A stretch of 64,000 nt of DNA. It comes from Theobroma cacao. Lineage: Eukaryota; Streptophyta; Magnoliopsida; Malvales; Malvaceae. Both the position numbers and the translations under genes were made by a program. Under the pieces are notes generated by a model that was not told where the DNA came from, ran no database searches, and worked only from the letters and a program-made list of their open reading frames with translations. The stretch lies in the NCBI RefSeq assembly GCF_000208745.1, contig NC_030857.1, forward strand, positions 2,011,664-2,075,663, in the 5' to 3' direction. Every line of letters starts with the position of its first letter. Within the stretch, counting starts at the first letter, position 1. Below are positions 27,301-41,200 of the stretch, piece after piece.

Positions 27301-29657
27301 AGGATATTTCACAATTTAAGCATGCATATAACTAGCTTCATGCTTCCTTGTTCAACCTCCTTTCTTTTCTTTTCAGTAGTTATTGTTGTAAATACTGTTG
27401 CAGATTTGAAAGATACAGACTGATTCCTTTTTCACTATCAATTCTAGAAGATAAATGGGGGGGACTCGGCTATGGTAAAATCAAAATCTAAGACAATCTT
27501 TCCCATCCAAACTTCCTACTCTTTTGCCTTTTTCTTGTCATATTTGCATCCACGTCTTAATGCTGTCCCTTTTGACCTCTTTTCTACATCTCTTCAACCA
27601 AACCCGTGCATTCCCTAAAGAAAGCTCAAAGGCTCTAAAGCAAAAAAAGAACTATTTTAGGTCCTATGAATCTATGGTATGTCTATATGTACCCATTAAC
27701 TACGATTCAACAGCTCGGATATTGTGGGGATCCCTTGATGATTTTGCTCAGGAAAGTTGTGTTTCTTGGTTCCCGCTCCATGGAACATGACATATCATCA
27801 ACATGGCCCCGTTAACCTCATATCTACAACTTCATGTGCGAGCCAAGGTATTTTATTTGAGCACTTATCAGAGATTTTGATACGAATGATATTGACTGTT
27901 AACAGATATATAATATAAAGTCGAGAAACAAAGGGAAAAAGCAAAAACTCTCTCTTGCTTTAGAGAGGTCTTCAAAAATCAAAGATAGGGTGCTGTTGGT
28001 ATGACGCAAATCTTTACTAAAGAGGAAGAAAAGTGAGACTGAGAGGAAAAGGAAGAGATGGGGAAAAAATATATATATTTTATGTGTGAATAACAGTAAC
28101 AATTATCCAAATGGTTCTTTACACGATGGATAACATGTCAAAGGACACTCTCAGATGTTGAAACTTGAAAGAACTCTTGCTATGATCGTTCAGACTTGGG
28201 ATGTTTAGTTGATTTCTTTATAGACAAGTTGCTCCCCCAACTTCTGCTTTCCAGAATTCTAACATGTTTGCATTATCCTCAGCCGTCTGACACACTTGAC
28301 TGCTGATGCAAAGCTAAGGAAAGTAAATTAATTTTGTCTACAGCAATTCTAACAAGTCATTCTACTCTTAATCTGTCATGATATCTGCTTAAATTTATGA
28401 TAAGTTAAGGGCACTTATCAGTGGTGGAGGAATAAAGGTGTAAATGGCATCAAGCTCTAGGTCATCGGTGCTGGGAGGGATCGTTTTCTCTCTATAGATA
28501 AATTTGTCTAAAAGATACAGCTAGAGCCGGGCATTGAAGAACTTTCGCTGGTGATGCGCACATGGAAAGTTAAATTGCAGAAACTTTTTGAACATGCAAC
28601 GTAGACATCCCACTTTTGCATGTCATTAACAGGATGATAAATAATCTAGTTATAACAAATAGAATTCCGATTATATATGCATAAACATGCTAGTCATGCA
28701 TGGTCAACCGTTGTTTTGGTGGGCTAGCTATGATTTCCTGATTAAATATGACCAGCCACAAACAATTAATTAGTGTATTGTTCTTCCCCGAGCAGCAAAC
28801 TTTGGAAACCTTTTAGCACTTTTCTGTGTACATGTCCTAGTCTGACTCTGCATATTCTCAATAGATAACCATGCAGCGATGGTGCTTATTTGTTTATAGT
28901 TTCTTTTTTTAATTTCTTACACCCTTTTGTTCTTTTTGACATATCAGAAGTAAAGACGTGATCAAATTGTCAAAACCTGTTTTGTTTGGCTTGGTTTATT
29001 GCCCCAGAATCATAACCATAACAAATGTAAATATGCTTCTAATTTGTTGAAAAGGAAGAATGGAATGTTAGTACGGGAAAACAAGGAGAAAACCCCCCGA
29101 AGTAGGATGAATCAGTACAGCCAGCCGCCAGCCCCTATGCATATATATGCTGTTGGAAAATGATGTGGGAAAATTTAAGCTGCTTTTCCGTCGAAATGAA
29201 GTAAAAGAAAAGGAGCTGTACCAATCTTCATTTGTTTCTTTTTCTTAATCGTTAATCGTCATGATTTGCAAGACCAAAAGAGAAATAAAATAGGAGGAAA
29301 TGCTCTCAATCATACTAATTTTATTCTTCTCGTCTAATTCTTTGGGTAACATTATTTTATCATATATATGTCGTCTGTCGCACATCGTATAAACAACATT
29401 TTATACTTATCATTACGTGTTTAGGGAACCGTGGCCACATTTGCACGAAACAAATTTGGATTTCTTTTTTGATACGTGAAAAAGGTACGTATCAACTTTT
29501 TCACATGCAACGTAGGCATTTTCACTTTAACAAAACATTGGCATGTGCTTTCAGACACGCCATTTTCCAGAGCTTTCATATTTTACTCCAGCTACATCAT
29601 TCCGGGTTTGTTGATTTGGAAGATTCCGGATAATTTGAACTTAAGAAAATGGAAATT
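23130..29657. other. Long intergenic region, AT-rich, with microsatellites
   Basis: No gene is seen. It contains an unresolved base (N) at 24198, an (AT)21 tract at 24287-24328, (GT)8 at 25401-25416, (AT)10 at 26071-26090 and (GA)n at 26607-26623. Bases 25560-25920 are less AT-rich and hold an open frame on the plus strand (25652-25921) that resembles nothing I know. Short open frames such as 27524-27790 show no recognisable product. Confidence 0.6.
24287..24328. repeat. (AT)21 microsatellite
   Basis: Uninterrupted alternating AT for 42 bases, the longest simple repeat in the window. It is likely to vary in length between individuals. Confidence 0.95.
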
Positions 29658-29741
29658 TGTCAGGAGTGGGATTTGAACCCACGCTCTCTAACGAGAACCA
29701 GAACTTGAGTCTGGCGCCTTAGACCACTCGGCCATCCTGAC
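29658..29741 (-). tRNA. tRNA-Leu (CAA)
   Basis: The minus strand starts GTCAGGATGGCCGAGTGG and folds as a type II tRNA. The acceptor stem GTCAGGA pairs with TCCTGAC. The anticodon loop ACTCAAGTT carries CAA, there is a long variable arm, and the T arm is GTGGGTTCAAATCCCAC. The discriminator base is A, as in leucine tRNAs. No intron is present. A TTTT run about ten bases after the 3' end can serve as the polymerase III terminator. Internal A and B boxes are intact. Total length is 84 nt before CCA addition. Confidence 0.97.
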
Positions 29742-32700
29742 ATTTTGCGTATTCACCCAATGCAGCATTAGAACTGAAAACGCGGAAATGAAAGCAGCGA
29801 GGAACCATGCAGGTGCCCAGCAGGGATGACTAAAAGGCCCCACGGCCAAGTGCCTTACACGGCACCACGTATACACTGACGTGGATCAGCATTACCATTT
29901 GCCGTTTTGCTAACCATAAAAGCATAGTCGATTCTTACTTTTCTCCCTCTACTCAATCCACAGGCCCCATGTATCCTTGATTCGGGTTTCAGGCTTCGAG
30001 CCCAATTCCAAACTTTGTAACATCATCCACTTTTCCAATTTAAAAATCATAATGAAAAGGCATTGGTTCAACTCACATTTGCTTTGCCTATGGAAAAAAA
30101 AAAGTTCTATCTTGAATTACTTGCTTGTTTTAAGCTTGGTTTGCCTTACAAATAACTTAGATTCGGATGATCTTATTTTGTATTTGCATGCATTCAACGT
30201 CCACAAGACTTTGTTGATTCAAGTACCAATATCTTCTTTTTCTTAATAAAACATTTTCTAGCTGGTTTTTTTTCTCATGACCTAAACTCCAAAATTTAAA
30301 AAATAAAATCTCTAACTTATCTTTCAATCACATTTTAAGATAAATTCTAATTTATTTACAAATTGAAAAAACTCAAAACCCTGCATAAAAATTATTTATC
30401 TGCATTCTTAAAATTCCACTAATCATGTAATCTCTTTTACTACATTAATAGCATTGGTTTTGGCTTTGTAAATTTAATTCTATTATTTTAATAAAATTAC
30501 AATTTATCTTCTTAAAAAAAGAGAAAATTAAAAATACTTTTTGAATGGTACCATATTAGAACTAGCTAGTTTGTCCTTTTAGTATTATATTAAGAACCCA
30601 CCTAGAGGCACAAAAAGAGTGAGGAAAAAGAAAAAAAAAAAAAGGGACGTTGGCATAGATATTAGAAATAGTATTAAAATTTTCACGTGATTAGGCTTTA
30701 ATTGGCGAAGAAAGTGGATCCCGTGGAGGAATTTGTTGTCTGCCGGCGATGGCAACGGGGACAGTGTTTGATGAGTTGGTCACAAATATTAAAATACTAA
30801 CTATATATATCACAGCCTGCTGATGAGTAGACACTTGACATAATCGAAAGACAAAGCAATTTATGCTCCCACCGACCACTGTCGGGGTTGGGACTTCGTC
30901 TCTCGATCCATGCAACGAGTTACTCTTTTCGCCGCAGTTTCACTAATTAGGTATAGTGACAGCTCCTTTGTTTGTTTATTCTTAATTCAAAAAGGAATTA
31001 GAACTAATTGTGAAGACAGACTTATTTTTCAAATGCAATCCTTTTTTTCTTTTTCTTCATCCTTTTTTTTATTTCTTAAGCTAAAAATATCAAAATTTAT
31101 GTTATTAATCTCCCGTGACACACAATTATTAGAAAGTTAACCATTATTATTAATCAACATTTATAAATCCTCAAATCTTTACACTTGTAAATGGCTCAAC
31201 TCACTACAACAAATTTGACTTAAGATAGTGCATTTTAAAATGTGTTATTAAAAATATTTTTAATAACATTTTTTATACTTTTTAAAATATTTTTGTAGAT
31301 ATAACTTTATTACATAAATTTTTAGATGCATTATGAATAAAAAAAAATTATACTTTTTTTCATATTTTTACTAAATGTGAAAAAAATAAAGTTAAAAGTT
31401 TAAATAGTTGTATTTTTTAAAATTTTACTATACAAAAAAATATGCTGCCTAAATAATGAGATTAAAACTCAATTTTGTTGTAATAACTTTTGAAAGAAAA
31501 TAACTAAGAAAGCTTTTGACAACTTTAATAAAACTCAAATTATTTGTTTTGGAATTGTAATTTGTTTCTCTATCTCACTTATCGACACTTATCACGTATT
31601 TTAATTAATTGAGTAATTGAGACACATGATAAATGTTGATGGATGAAATAGAGAACAAGATACAATTATGAGTAGAAGATTTTCATTCACATTAATACCA
31701 TCTAATCAAGTTAATCATTAAGAGAAACCAGTTAGTAATTCGTTGATTAATTTTGCAAGGCAAAGAAAATCAATCTAGCTTTTTGACTATGAACAACTCT
31801 AGTATCATGTCACTTTGTTAATTAATTCGAAGGGTGAATCAATTGACTTTTGTCACAAGCTCAGTTTTAGTAGATGCATGTTTTGCAGAATTTCTAACTG
31901 TCAGGAATCTGATTCCTTTGGAAAAAAGTTGCCAAGACCTTGGCCAAGAACGATAGCAACATGGATCATAATTAAACCCTTCAAAGCTGAGATTTGTTGG
32001 CCATATTTCTTCAAACACGTTTTTTAGGTGGAAAAGTCGAAGAGATGCTTGGCCAAATACATTATAGATCCTATTCATTAGGAAATCTCAATCAAGAGGA
32101 CTAGCTCCAAACTGGTTGATCAATCAGCTCTGAATCTTAAGTAGGGAGAACTATTAAGTATGTCAAGGAAAGAAAGATATTCTATAATATAGAAGCGAGT
32201 GTGTACACACCTTCCTGCAATATTAAAAGGAATTTGAGTCGTAAAAGCTTCCCCTTGGAATCTCATCAATAATTTGGCATATCAAAGAACAAACTATATA
32301 AGGAGAAATTTAATTCTTTAATTTTCTTATTTTTGGACCACCATGTCGGAATTAATCATCCTCTCGTCAAATAATTTCACTTTTTCAGACATATTTTTAA
32401 AGAGACAAATTTATTTATGCATAAATTGACATAAGAGATACATTTTTCCATTGTTATAGATTTGATCAGTTAATTCCTCTATAAGCAGCTGTTTGATATT
32501 TTTCTTATGTCATTTCGAGGCGGAGTTAACCCTTTATCAGAGCCCACCAACCAGGGCAGTGAAAGAAAAGAGTGACGATAAAAAGGTGAAGCAAAAAGAT
32601 GGATTTTCACAACACGCTAGCCCACAGAATTTTCAGCATGAGTTTCTAAAGTGAGATCATGAGAAAGAGCACTACGCGAGATATGTATTACACTTGATCG

Positions 32701-33818
32701 ACCTCGACCTGATGATAAAGCAAAGACGAGATAACGATTAAAGTTTTTTTTTTTTGTTTTAATTGTTCATTAAAATTAAGTAACGACTCATGATCCGAAG
32801 TCAATCTTTACTTTTCTTTTTCTTTTTCTTTTTTACTCCTTTTTCCCATTTCACAATGAGCAAAAACTTAAATGAATAGTCATCTCTTTTATGTTCTCAT
32901 TTACATTCACTTGACCCATGATAAAAACAAATCAAATTTAGATCGGTAATTAAGATGCAAAGAAACAAAAGGTTTTTGTTATTGAAAGGCATTGATATTT
33001 CATAAGAGAAACTTAGAAAAAAAAATTGAGATTTTGAGTCTCCTATATGAAAAAGAAATGTGAGTTATTAAAATATTTTATCACGTAACACTCTTGTCTT
33101 TGCTAATCCGAATACATTTGTCAAGTTGCATTTAAGGGTATCGAGTTTCTTTTTCAAAGAACAAAAGATTGGTGGGATTTTATTTGTTTATCTTTTTGCC
33201 CAGCAAGGTCGGCAAAATATTGTTCCGCACCAAGTAAGTTTGATACTTTCAACATTTCGTGATTTGTCAAAAATATGCTTCACTTAGAATGGTTAATACT
33301 TTGTACTAATAGTTTTTGTTTGTTTAAGTAATATAAATAATGATTTTTTTTTGGTTTGAGGTTTCGGTTTCTTGCAACTTTTTGACTAGTGCAGTAAAAC
33401 TTACGTGGTCTTTCTTTTGTCATCATACAACAGTCGATTTTATTCCAACTTCCACCCTATATATATATATATAGTAAGTGCACACCAGCTGACATCAAAT
33501 TTCTTTCCTATCATCAAACCGCCTGCTTCCATTTCCATTCCTGTCTCCTCTCACAGAAAAGAAAGAAACATCAAACTTCACCAATCTTTTTGGATGAAAA
33601 ACCTGAAACACTCTTCGAATTGATCTCCCCTCCCATTATCGTCCACCCAACCAAAACCCCATTAGACCGACTTTTTTCTTCTCATCAGTACCATCATCAT
33701 CATAGGCAATGCAACCTTTTTCTTCCTAAGAGAAAGATATAATCTTCATCAGCATTAATTCACCAACCCCGTTTTGATATAGCATTTATTTTAGTTATAC
33801 CACCAATTGTCATTCCTG
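29742..33818. other. Intergenic region between the tRNA and the second thaumatin-like gene
   Basis: No gene is recognised. An open frame on the minus strand at 30915-30691 and a plus one at 31815-32027 have no known product. A MITE lies at 31202-31485. An AT dinucleotide run at 33459-33473 lies about 350 bases upstream of the next start codon and could include a TATA box. Confidence 0.6.
31202..31485. mobile_element. Short CACTA-like MITE
   Basis: The element begins CACTACAACAAATTTGA and ends with the imperfect reverse complement TCAATTTTGTTGTAATA. It is flanked on both sides by the 3-bp duplication ACT (31199-31201 and 31486-31488). The CACTA terminus with a 3-bp target duplication is typical of the CACTA (En/Spm) superfamily. 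At 284 bp and AT-rich it encodes nothing and must have been moved by another element. Confidence 0.75.
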
Positions 33819-35490
33819 ATGGATCTGATCTTCTCCGCTTGTTTATTCGGCCTGCTTTCCGTCTTCCCAGGTAAAATTTTCGAGAACTCTTCCAAATTTC
33901 TACGCTGATTGATGAATAGCATTAACATTGACAGATTGCTTGCATTCATGCAGGAATTTCAGGGACTACATTTACACTAGTAAATAAATGTGAACACACA
34001 GTTTGGCCTGGTAGCCTTGGCAACAGCCAGTTAGGTAGCACCGGATTCGAACTACCATCGGGGGGATCCCGATCGTTCCAGGCACCGCCCAGTTGGTCAG
34101 GTAGATTCTGGGGCAGAACCGGGTGCACGTCAGACCAAACTACAGGTCAACTCACCTGCCAAACCGGTGACTGTGGTTCCAGCCAAGTTGAATGCAATGG
34201 CAACGGTGCAACCCCCCCTGCCACCTTAGCTGAGTTCACGATGGGATCAGGTACCCAGGATTTCTACGACGTCAGTTTAGTCGACGGTTACAACTTGCCA
34301 ATGATCGTGGAGCCAAGCGGTGGGTCAAGCGGCGCGTGCTTGTCAACAGGGTGCGTTACCGATTTGAACCGGCAGTGTCCGACGGAGTTGCAGTTTGGGT
34401 CGGGTGAGGCCTGTCTGAGTGCATGCGAGGCTTTTAAGACTCCCGAGTATTGCTGTAACGGCGCGTTCGGCGCACCCGACACGTGTAAGCCGTCCGTTTA
34501 TTCAGAGATGTTCAAAGCGGCGTGCCCGAGATCGTATAGCTACGCGTATGATGATGCTACGAGTACGTTTACATGTACGGGAGCTGATTATACGATTACA
34601 TTCTGCCCTTCATCAACAAGGTAAGCACTAAGGATAGAAATATAATGGAATTTTTCTCTCTTCTTTATGTTTTTTTTTAGTTAAAATATTTTTGGTTTTT
34701 CGGGGAGAGATCAATTTTTTTGGTTAAATTATTTGTTGGGTTTTTTTTATAATTATTTTGTTTATAAAAAAGAATTAATTAGTTTACCAGTGTTGTAAGA
34801 TGGGGTGGTGGGATTCTCAGTTGAATCTGAAGATGTTCTCTTTCTTTTTTAGCGTATTCTAATTTGCTTTCATACGACTTTCTCAAAGCCACATCCTCAC
34901 AACCTTTTGTATGGCATAAGCTAACAGGTCATGAGTCATGACCATTAGCTTGTGCCATACTTTAAGGATCTTCCTGTCTCTATTAATTAGCAAATAATGA
35001 GCAAAACGAGTCAGTTTTTATATGTAAAAATTAATTGGAAACAGCCATTCCTGATTGACAGAGTAGAATCCTAAAAGAGAAAACACAAAGTGCTAAAATG
35101 AAACAACTTTGTTCCAATATCTGTATCAGAACGGAATCTCCTTTTTAACGTGATAGATTGTTTAGAATTTTGATTTCAAAAGGCAAAATAGTTGCATTTA
35201 AATTTACATTCCATATTCTCTTAGACAGTCTTTGTTAACTATTTGCTCTAATTTTATGCCTACACAGTCAAAAATCTGCAAGCAATACGACCCCAGCGAC
35301 AGGAACGACAAGCACGACGTACGGATCTATTGCAGGGTCGGGAGAGGTCCCGAAGACAGACGACAACGGTTCATGGTTTCCAGATTTTCTTACGGGAGAG
35401 TCTTCCAGGACTCTTTCTTCTGCTGTTTTCAGCACCACATTGTTGGCTTCTGCGATATCCTCTCTCTTCCTCTCTAGATTTAGTTCATAA
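33819..35490 (+). CDS. Thaumatin-like protein (PR-5 family), second copy, likely GPI-anchored
   Basis: Three exons (33819-33870, 33954-34620, 35268-35490) give 313 residues. A short signal peptide (MDLIFSACLFGLLSVFPG) precedes the thaumatin domain, which begins TTFTLVNKCEHTVWPG. It has 16 cysteines, the CQTGDC signature, the acidic-cleft residues and the conserved DFYDVSLVDGYNLPM. The C-terminal extension is Thr/Ser-rich and ends in a hydrophobic stretch (FSTTLLASAISSLFL), as for a GPI anchor signal. Its intron positions are the same as in the gene at 21345, so the pair probably arose by an old local duplication; the two tails have diverged strongly. Confidence 0.95.
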
Positions 35491-38203
35491 ATTCTCGGCA
35501 GCTCTCCAACAACACAAAGCAGTTTATTAACAAAACTATAGTGGAAACGAATTTGGGATTCTTCTGCAGTATGAGGAAGTGCTGTTCAGGTCCAGATTGT
35601 AAAGCCCAATATTTTCCAGGCCACATGTATAGATTATTTGGAAAGAAAACTACTGGTACTATTTTTTTTTCTTTATATTTTAGTCCTGGGAGAGTTGTAC
35701 TCCAAAAGCAACAAATTAGAACGGAAAGAGCCCTAGTCGTTATTTTTAATTCATTAACAAGGCATTTAAAGGTGTTACTTTACTGTGAATATGAGCAATC
35801 TGGTTGGTGTCTCTTGGTGGGTAGCTGATAAAGGAAGCCCCACTTTGCTAGAATTGCAAGCTTGGTAGTTTGATGATTTCATTCAGCCGCAATGAGCGTT
35901 GCCATTATGGTGTCTGTGACAATAGGGCCATTCTTCCATTCATTTCCTTTTATGATCAGGTTGCCTTTTTTGTGTCTGTAATTTGTACATACATAAGAAT
36001 TAATTGATTAAACATTGCATACTCTCCAGTTATAGTTCTAGAACCATTGGATCAAACCTAAACCCGACCATGAAAATGCAAAAAAAAAAAAAAAACATTT
36101 TTTGCCTAAGAAAATGAGAAAATGAGATTGAAATTTGCAAGTTTTATGTATCTATGAGATTGAAAATGAGATTATGACTCTCATCAGGTTATTACTATTT
36201 AATCTGTGATCCCCTCGTTTGGATACAATTGCCCAAACTTGCACTTGCAAAAATTGATAAAGTTCTTATAAAAAAGAAAGTTATTTTATCGTGAAAGTTC
36301 AGAGGATAACAAAGGAAAAGGAATCCACTGCCTTTTTCAGCACTCCTCCTAAAGATGTCGATTAAGATCAGCATTGCTTTTTATCACTTGGGGTTGAGGA
36401 GAATTCTTGATCAGGGCTTTGAATATTGACTGCTTACCCCTCGACACCTTGTGCATATTTCGGGACAGACACAGGGAAGAGGTTTGCCTGTAAAATCCTG
36501 AACCCTCACCCTCGGTATCTAGTAATGATATTGAGTCTCCGGAAACTACAAAACGAACCCTGAAATTGAATTATTACATGCCATATCTCAGTTTGGAAGT
36601 GAGCATAAATGTCAACATTAACAGAATTTTTTTGTTCCAATAAAATGTGCATGATGGAGATGGTGTTTAAGTCCAGCATTTTTCTCCATGTGCATGTAGA
36701 CATGCCACTTGAATCTTTCTTGCTTTGAAGCTTTGAGATAGAAAGGTAAAGATTCCCAAAATTGATGAAGGACACACTTGGCAAAAAGCCCTAAAAAGGC
36801 TATCGTTAAGATTCCAGCTTCAGTGGGTTTTGAGCGGTGAGAAAAATTGGCAAACTTGTGTAGGGGACCCCTCCTGGCTGACCTTCCGTCTAAAATTTCA
36901 AAGGAACAAAGCGACCCTTGCTCTAAGGCTTTCTTTCTAATTTCTAATGAGTCCATTACCATAAAAAATTTTTCCCTTGGTTCAAAAGAGTCGAGTGGTC
37001 CAAAACCAAAGCCCCCATTTTACCAAAAGTCAAGGAGAATTTCGCCCTTGCATGACACACAGAACATGATTGAGCCGCGATGGAGGCGCTTCCAAGTTGT
37101 CCAACGGCAACAATGTTAAGGGCCTTTTGACAAAGATTCCTCAGTTGAAGCTCTAACACAGCAATGTGCGAACCATACTTCAGAGTCTCAATTAGTGCGA
37201 TGCTCAGATGGCATGGTCTCACCCCATTTGTATTTAACAGGGTAAACAAATTGAAATGAAAAGAACGGAGATGAGAAATGGTTCGTCTTCATCCAGTGAA
37301 GGGCATGAAATTTGAACGAATGGGAATCAGTCTTAGATAAAATGAAAAGCAATGGCAGGTGATTAAAATAAACCAAGGACAAAATAATGGTCTGATCTCT
37401 TAAGAATCAAATCTATTTCTTTTAATCACTCTTTTCGGGAGTGCTTCTTTTGTTTATTCGTTGGGCGGCTCCGATAGGAAGGCAGCCAATGAGTAGATTT
37501 GCCCCTCAGAAATTGTCATATAAAATGCGGAATCTTTTGTTTGTCAAAAGTTTCAGAGCGATTTGCTGCATTAAATAAAATGATTAATTTGCATCGTTAA
37601 CTTAGCCTTCGGATAATAAAATTCATAATTATCCAAGAAAAAGAAAAAGGTAACGATCCACTAATGTTTTTGTAACACTGTTTGGGCCAGCTTTTTTCCG
37701 GAAGTCTAAGCCCAGAGATAAGCAAACACAAGGTAGAAGGACTCAGTCTATTTTTAGCAGACTCAGACTGATGATGGGGAAAGGCCTTTCTACCTGCTTC
37801 CACATAAGGCCTCGTGGCCGCAAGACGCCATGGCTTGGGAAAGCCCGTATGACTACCAAAAAATTTTGGGAAAGCCTCTCGGAGTCGTGAGGCTTTCGCC
37901 CCAGCTGACATCAAACGAAGTTATTAAAAGACGACCATAAATATGTGAAAATCTGAAAAGCATTAACATGCATTAAAAGAGAAAAAAAAATGCACACAGC
38001 TTAATTTCAGCGCCTCCCGACATAGATTAGAGGCTAAGGACAAAATTCCTGGCAACTATGGTTACATTAACTCTACTTTCTAATGTTTTCTTTGATCCAA
38101 GTTTCAGACTTAAAATGCATTACGATGCAGTTTCTTCAGGTTCTCTTAAGATATCAGAGTACGGAGGGAAAAATAAAAAACATATCCCGAGGCTTCAGAC
38201 GAT
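35491..38203. other. Intergenic region; right part is the HSP90 3' UTR
   Basis: From about 37960 to 38203 the sequence matches bases 1-219 of the window and is the 3' UTR and flank of HSP90B, in both the intact and broken copies. Before that no gene is recognised. Open frames on the minus strand at 36962-36618 and 37249-36956 overlap with no splice logic or known motif. Bases 37675-37915 are less AT-rich and may be a repeat fragment. Confidence 0.55.
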
Positions 38204-41200
38204 CTACAACTCATCCTTGAGATCAGTATCTGCATCATTGTTGGCTGGTTCAGCTTCGCCCTTTGAACTGCCTGCTCCTTCTTTTGTCTCCGTCTCGGTC
38301 TCAGTCTCGGTTTCTTCTACATCATCATCATCCTCAATGGTTGCATCGGGACTGATATTTAGGCTAGATTTCACTGAGCTGTAGATGCGTGAGGCAAAAT
38401 CCTTGGGATCGGGTAGACTGAAGCCACTCTCCATCAGAGCTGTCTGGTAAATGAGCTGAGCCGTTTGCTTCACACCCTCATCCTGAAAATCCAACAAATG
38501 ATTTTGTTATATATAGAGACTAACTAAATGCATATTAATTCCTACAAGTTATTTAACGAGTGCATGTAGGACCAGACAACATCCCAGTTTCAGAACAGGG
38601 ACATAGTAAATTGTTCATTCATACAAACTACACATTCATGCTAGATCAACATCACGCATGAAACAAGGGCTTAAAAAGGGAAATTATTAATGCCTCTGGA
38701 ACACAGTGTCATTGAACATGCATGTTTCAATTTACATATGTACGTACCTCAGGGTCCTTAACAACTCTCTCACGAAGCTCCTTAATGATTGGGTGCCTTG
38801 GGTTGATCTCAAGCACCCTCTTGCCGCGCATGTACGCTTGCTTGCTAGCATCCGATAGGGTTTGAGATTGCATGATTCTCTCCATATTAGCACTCCATCC
38901 AAACTTTGATGTAACAACCACACAAGGAGTATTGTCCAAACGGTTAGTTATCTTCACATCATCCACATTCTCACTTGTAAGGGCACCCTTCCACCATTTG
39001 GTTAGTTCCTTAAATGACTCCTTAAGTTCTTTGTTCTTTGAGTCTTTCCCAATTTTCAAGCCCTCCTTGGATACATTTTGGAACTGTTTGCCATCATAAT
39101 CCATCAGGTATTGCATCAGGTACTCATCAACAGGATCTGTGAAGAAAATAACCTGCAAGCAGAAAGGCCATTTATCACATAAGAAAACAAGACAAACACA
39201 TATCAAAGAAATAAAGTAAATAGAAGAAAATATGTGAAAAGGATGGTTTTGAATCAAGTACGTAAAATGTACATATCTGAAGTTAATGGCAAATGTTTTG
39301 CAGTACCTCATAATTTTTCTTCTTAAGCCTCTCCAAGAATGGAGATTTTTCCAACTGTTCCTTGCTGTTGCCTGTAATGTAGAAAATATCCTTCTGTCCT
39401 GCTCTCATTCTAGAGATGTACTGATCTAGTGAAGTCAATTTACCATCTGATTTGGTGCTGCATGAAATTCATATACCATTAGTCATTACCAGCAGATTGC
39501 CTCAATAAATTAGTCAAAGAAACATAAATCAAGTCATATACCATTAGTTAAAGAAATTAAAGATTGCCTCAATAACTAAATGTGAAGGGGAAAAAACATA
39601 AATCAAGTCAAATACCTCTCAAATCGAAGGAGTTTTGCCAAGCGATTTCTGTTGGTTGCATCCTCAATGATACCAAGTTTAATGGATTTTCCAAACTCAT
39701 TCCAGAACTTAGCATATTGACCTTTTTTCTCGTCATCATCAGTGCCAGATTTTTCAACTTCTGCATCACCATCAATATTCAGCTCCAATACTATCCCAGA
39801 AAAACTTGGAATGAAAGAGTTTTATTTTGGAAAGGTCATAAGTCATTAGGCTATAGTCTGGAGAATTATTAGTAAATCAAATTCCAAGGAAGTATAAAAA
39901 AGCAGTTATAACATGCCTTTCTCATCTTTGCCACTGGACTCATCAGGATCCTCCTCAGCAATTTTACGAATCATATCAAGGGCTTTCCTAATGAGTTTCT
40001 TCTTGATTGTTTTCAAACTGCTGTGGGCTTGTAGCATCTCTCGTGATACATTGAGTGGTAGGGTATCAGAATCAACAAGACCCTGCTCGGTGGATTATCC
40101 ATAGAAAAACCAATTAGATCACCAGTAAATATGTCCCAAAAACCTCATTAGTGCAGATTCAAGTCAACTAAAAGAACTTAGAATATCTTCAATTACCTTC
40201 AAAAAGTTAAGATACTTTGGTAAAAGCTCATCAAATTCATCAGAGATAAAAACTCGTCTAACATACAACTTCAAGTTGGCTTTGTTGGTGTTATAATAAC
40301 TCTCATACAGATCATGAGGAGCCTTAGGAGGCACAAACAAAACAGCCTTGAACTCAACATCACCTTCTGCGGTGAAGTGGCTCCAGGCCAAGGGCTTCTC
40401 ATCACCAAAGTCCTGCGCAGAAACACCAATATACAACAATAAATGAGGAGAAATTATACTTTGTGAAGGTTAGAAGCTTCTCCATAGTGTTCTTTAGCAC
40501 TCTGGACCTAGGAAATTTATGGCAAATTACCTTTGCTAGAGACTGATAGAATTTTGTGTATTCTTCCTCTGTCACCTCCTTTGGACTGCGCAACCATATA
40601 GCTTTAACATCATTCAGAAGCTCCCATTCATTAGAAGTTTCCTTCAACTTCTTTGTCTTTGGTTTCTTCTCAGTGCCTTCATCCTCACTTTTCTCAGCAT
40701 CTTCATCTTCCCCTTCCTCAGAACTGCTATCAGCTATTTGTAGCAACAAAAAGAATAAAAACAAAAAGATGATCAGAACATGCTTCCTCTTATAGCATTA
40801 AGTGGAAATGGTATCAGCAAGTCCAAGTAAAGATTAATAGGCTAGAAAACCATATCAGCAAGTCTTAAATTAACAATAACAAGCTGGCTTTCAGTGACAC
40901 ATACAAGTTTCCTCCTCATCACTCGACTCATCTTCCTCGGCAGGTACCTCAACATCAACCTCTTTGCTTGCCCAGATATAGATGGGGAAGTTGATGAATT
41001 CAGAATATTTCTTCACCAATTCCTGCAGACAAAAACCACAGCATGTTTTATTATTCATATAATACATCAAACTACAAGTTTATGAAGATAAAAATATAGA
41101 GGATGCATGACAGATCAAATAATTCCCAAATAAATTCAGCAGACCTACAACAAAGGTAATGTATACAAACAAGACTTAAGCTATACTAACCTTCAATTTT

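Noticed and set aside
36618..37249. Two overlapping minus-strand frames of 114 and 97 codons
   Set aside because: No recognisable motif, no splice sites joining them and no similarity to other parts of the window.
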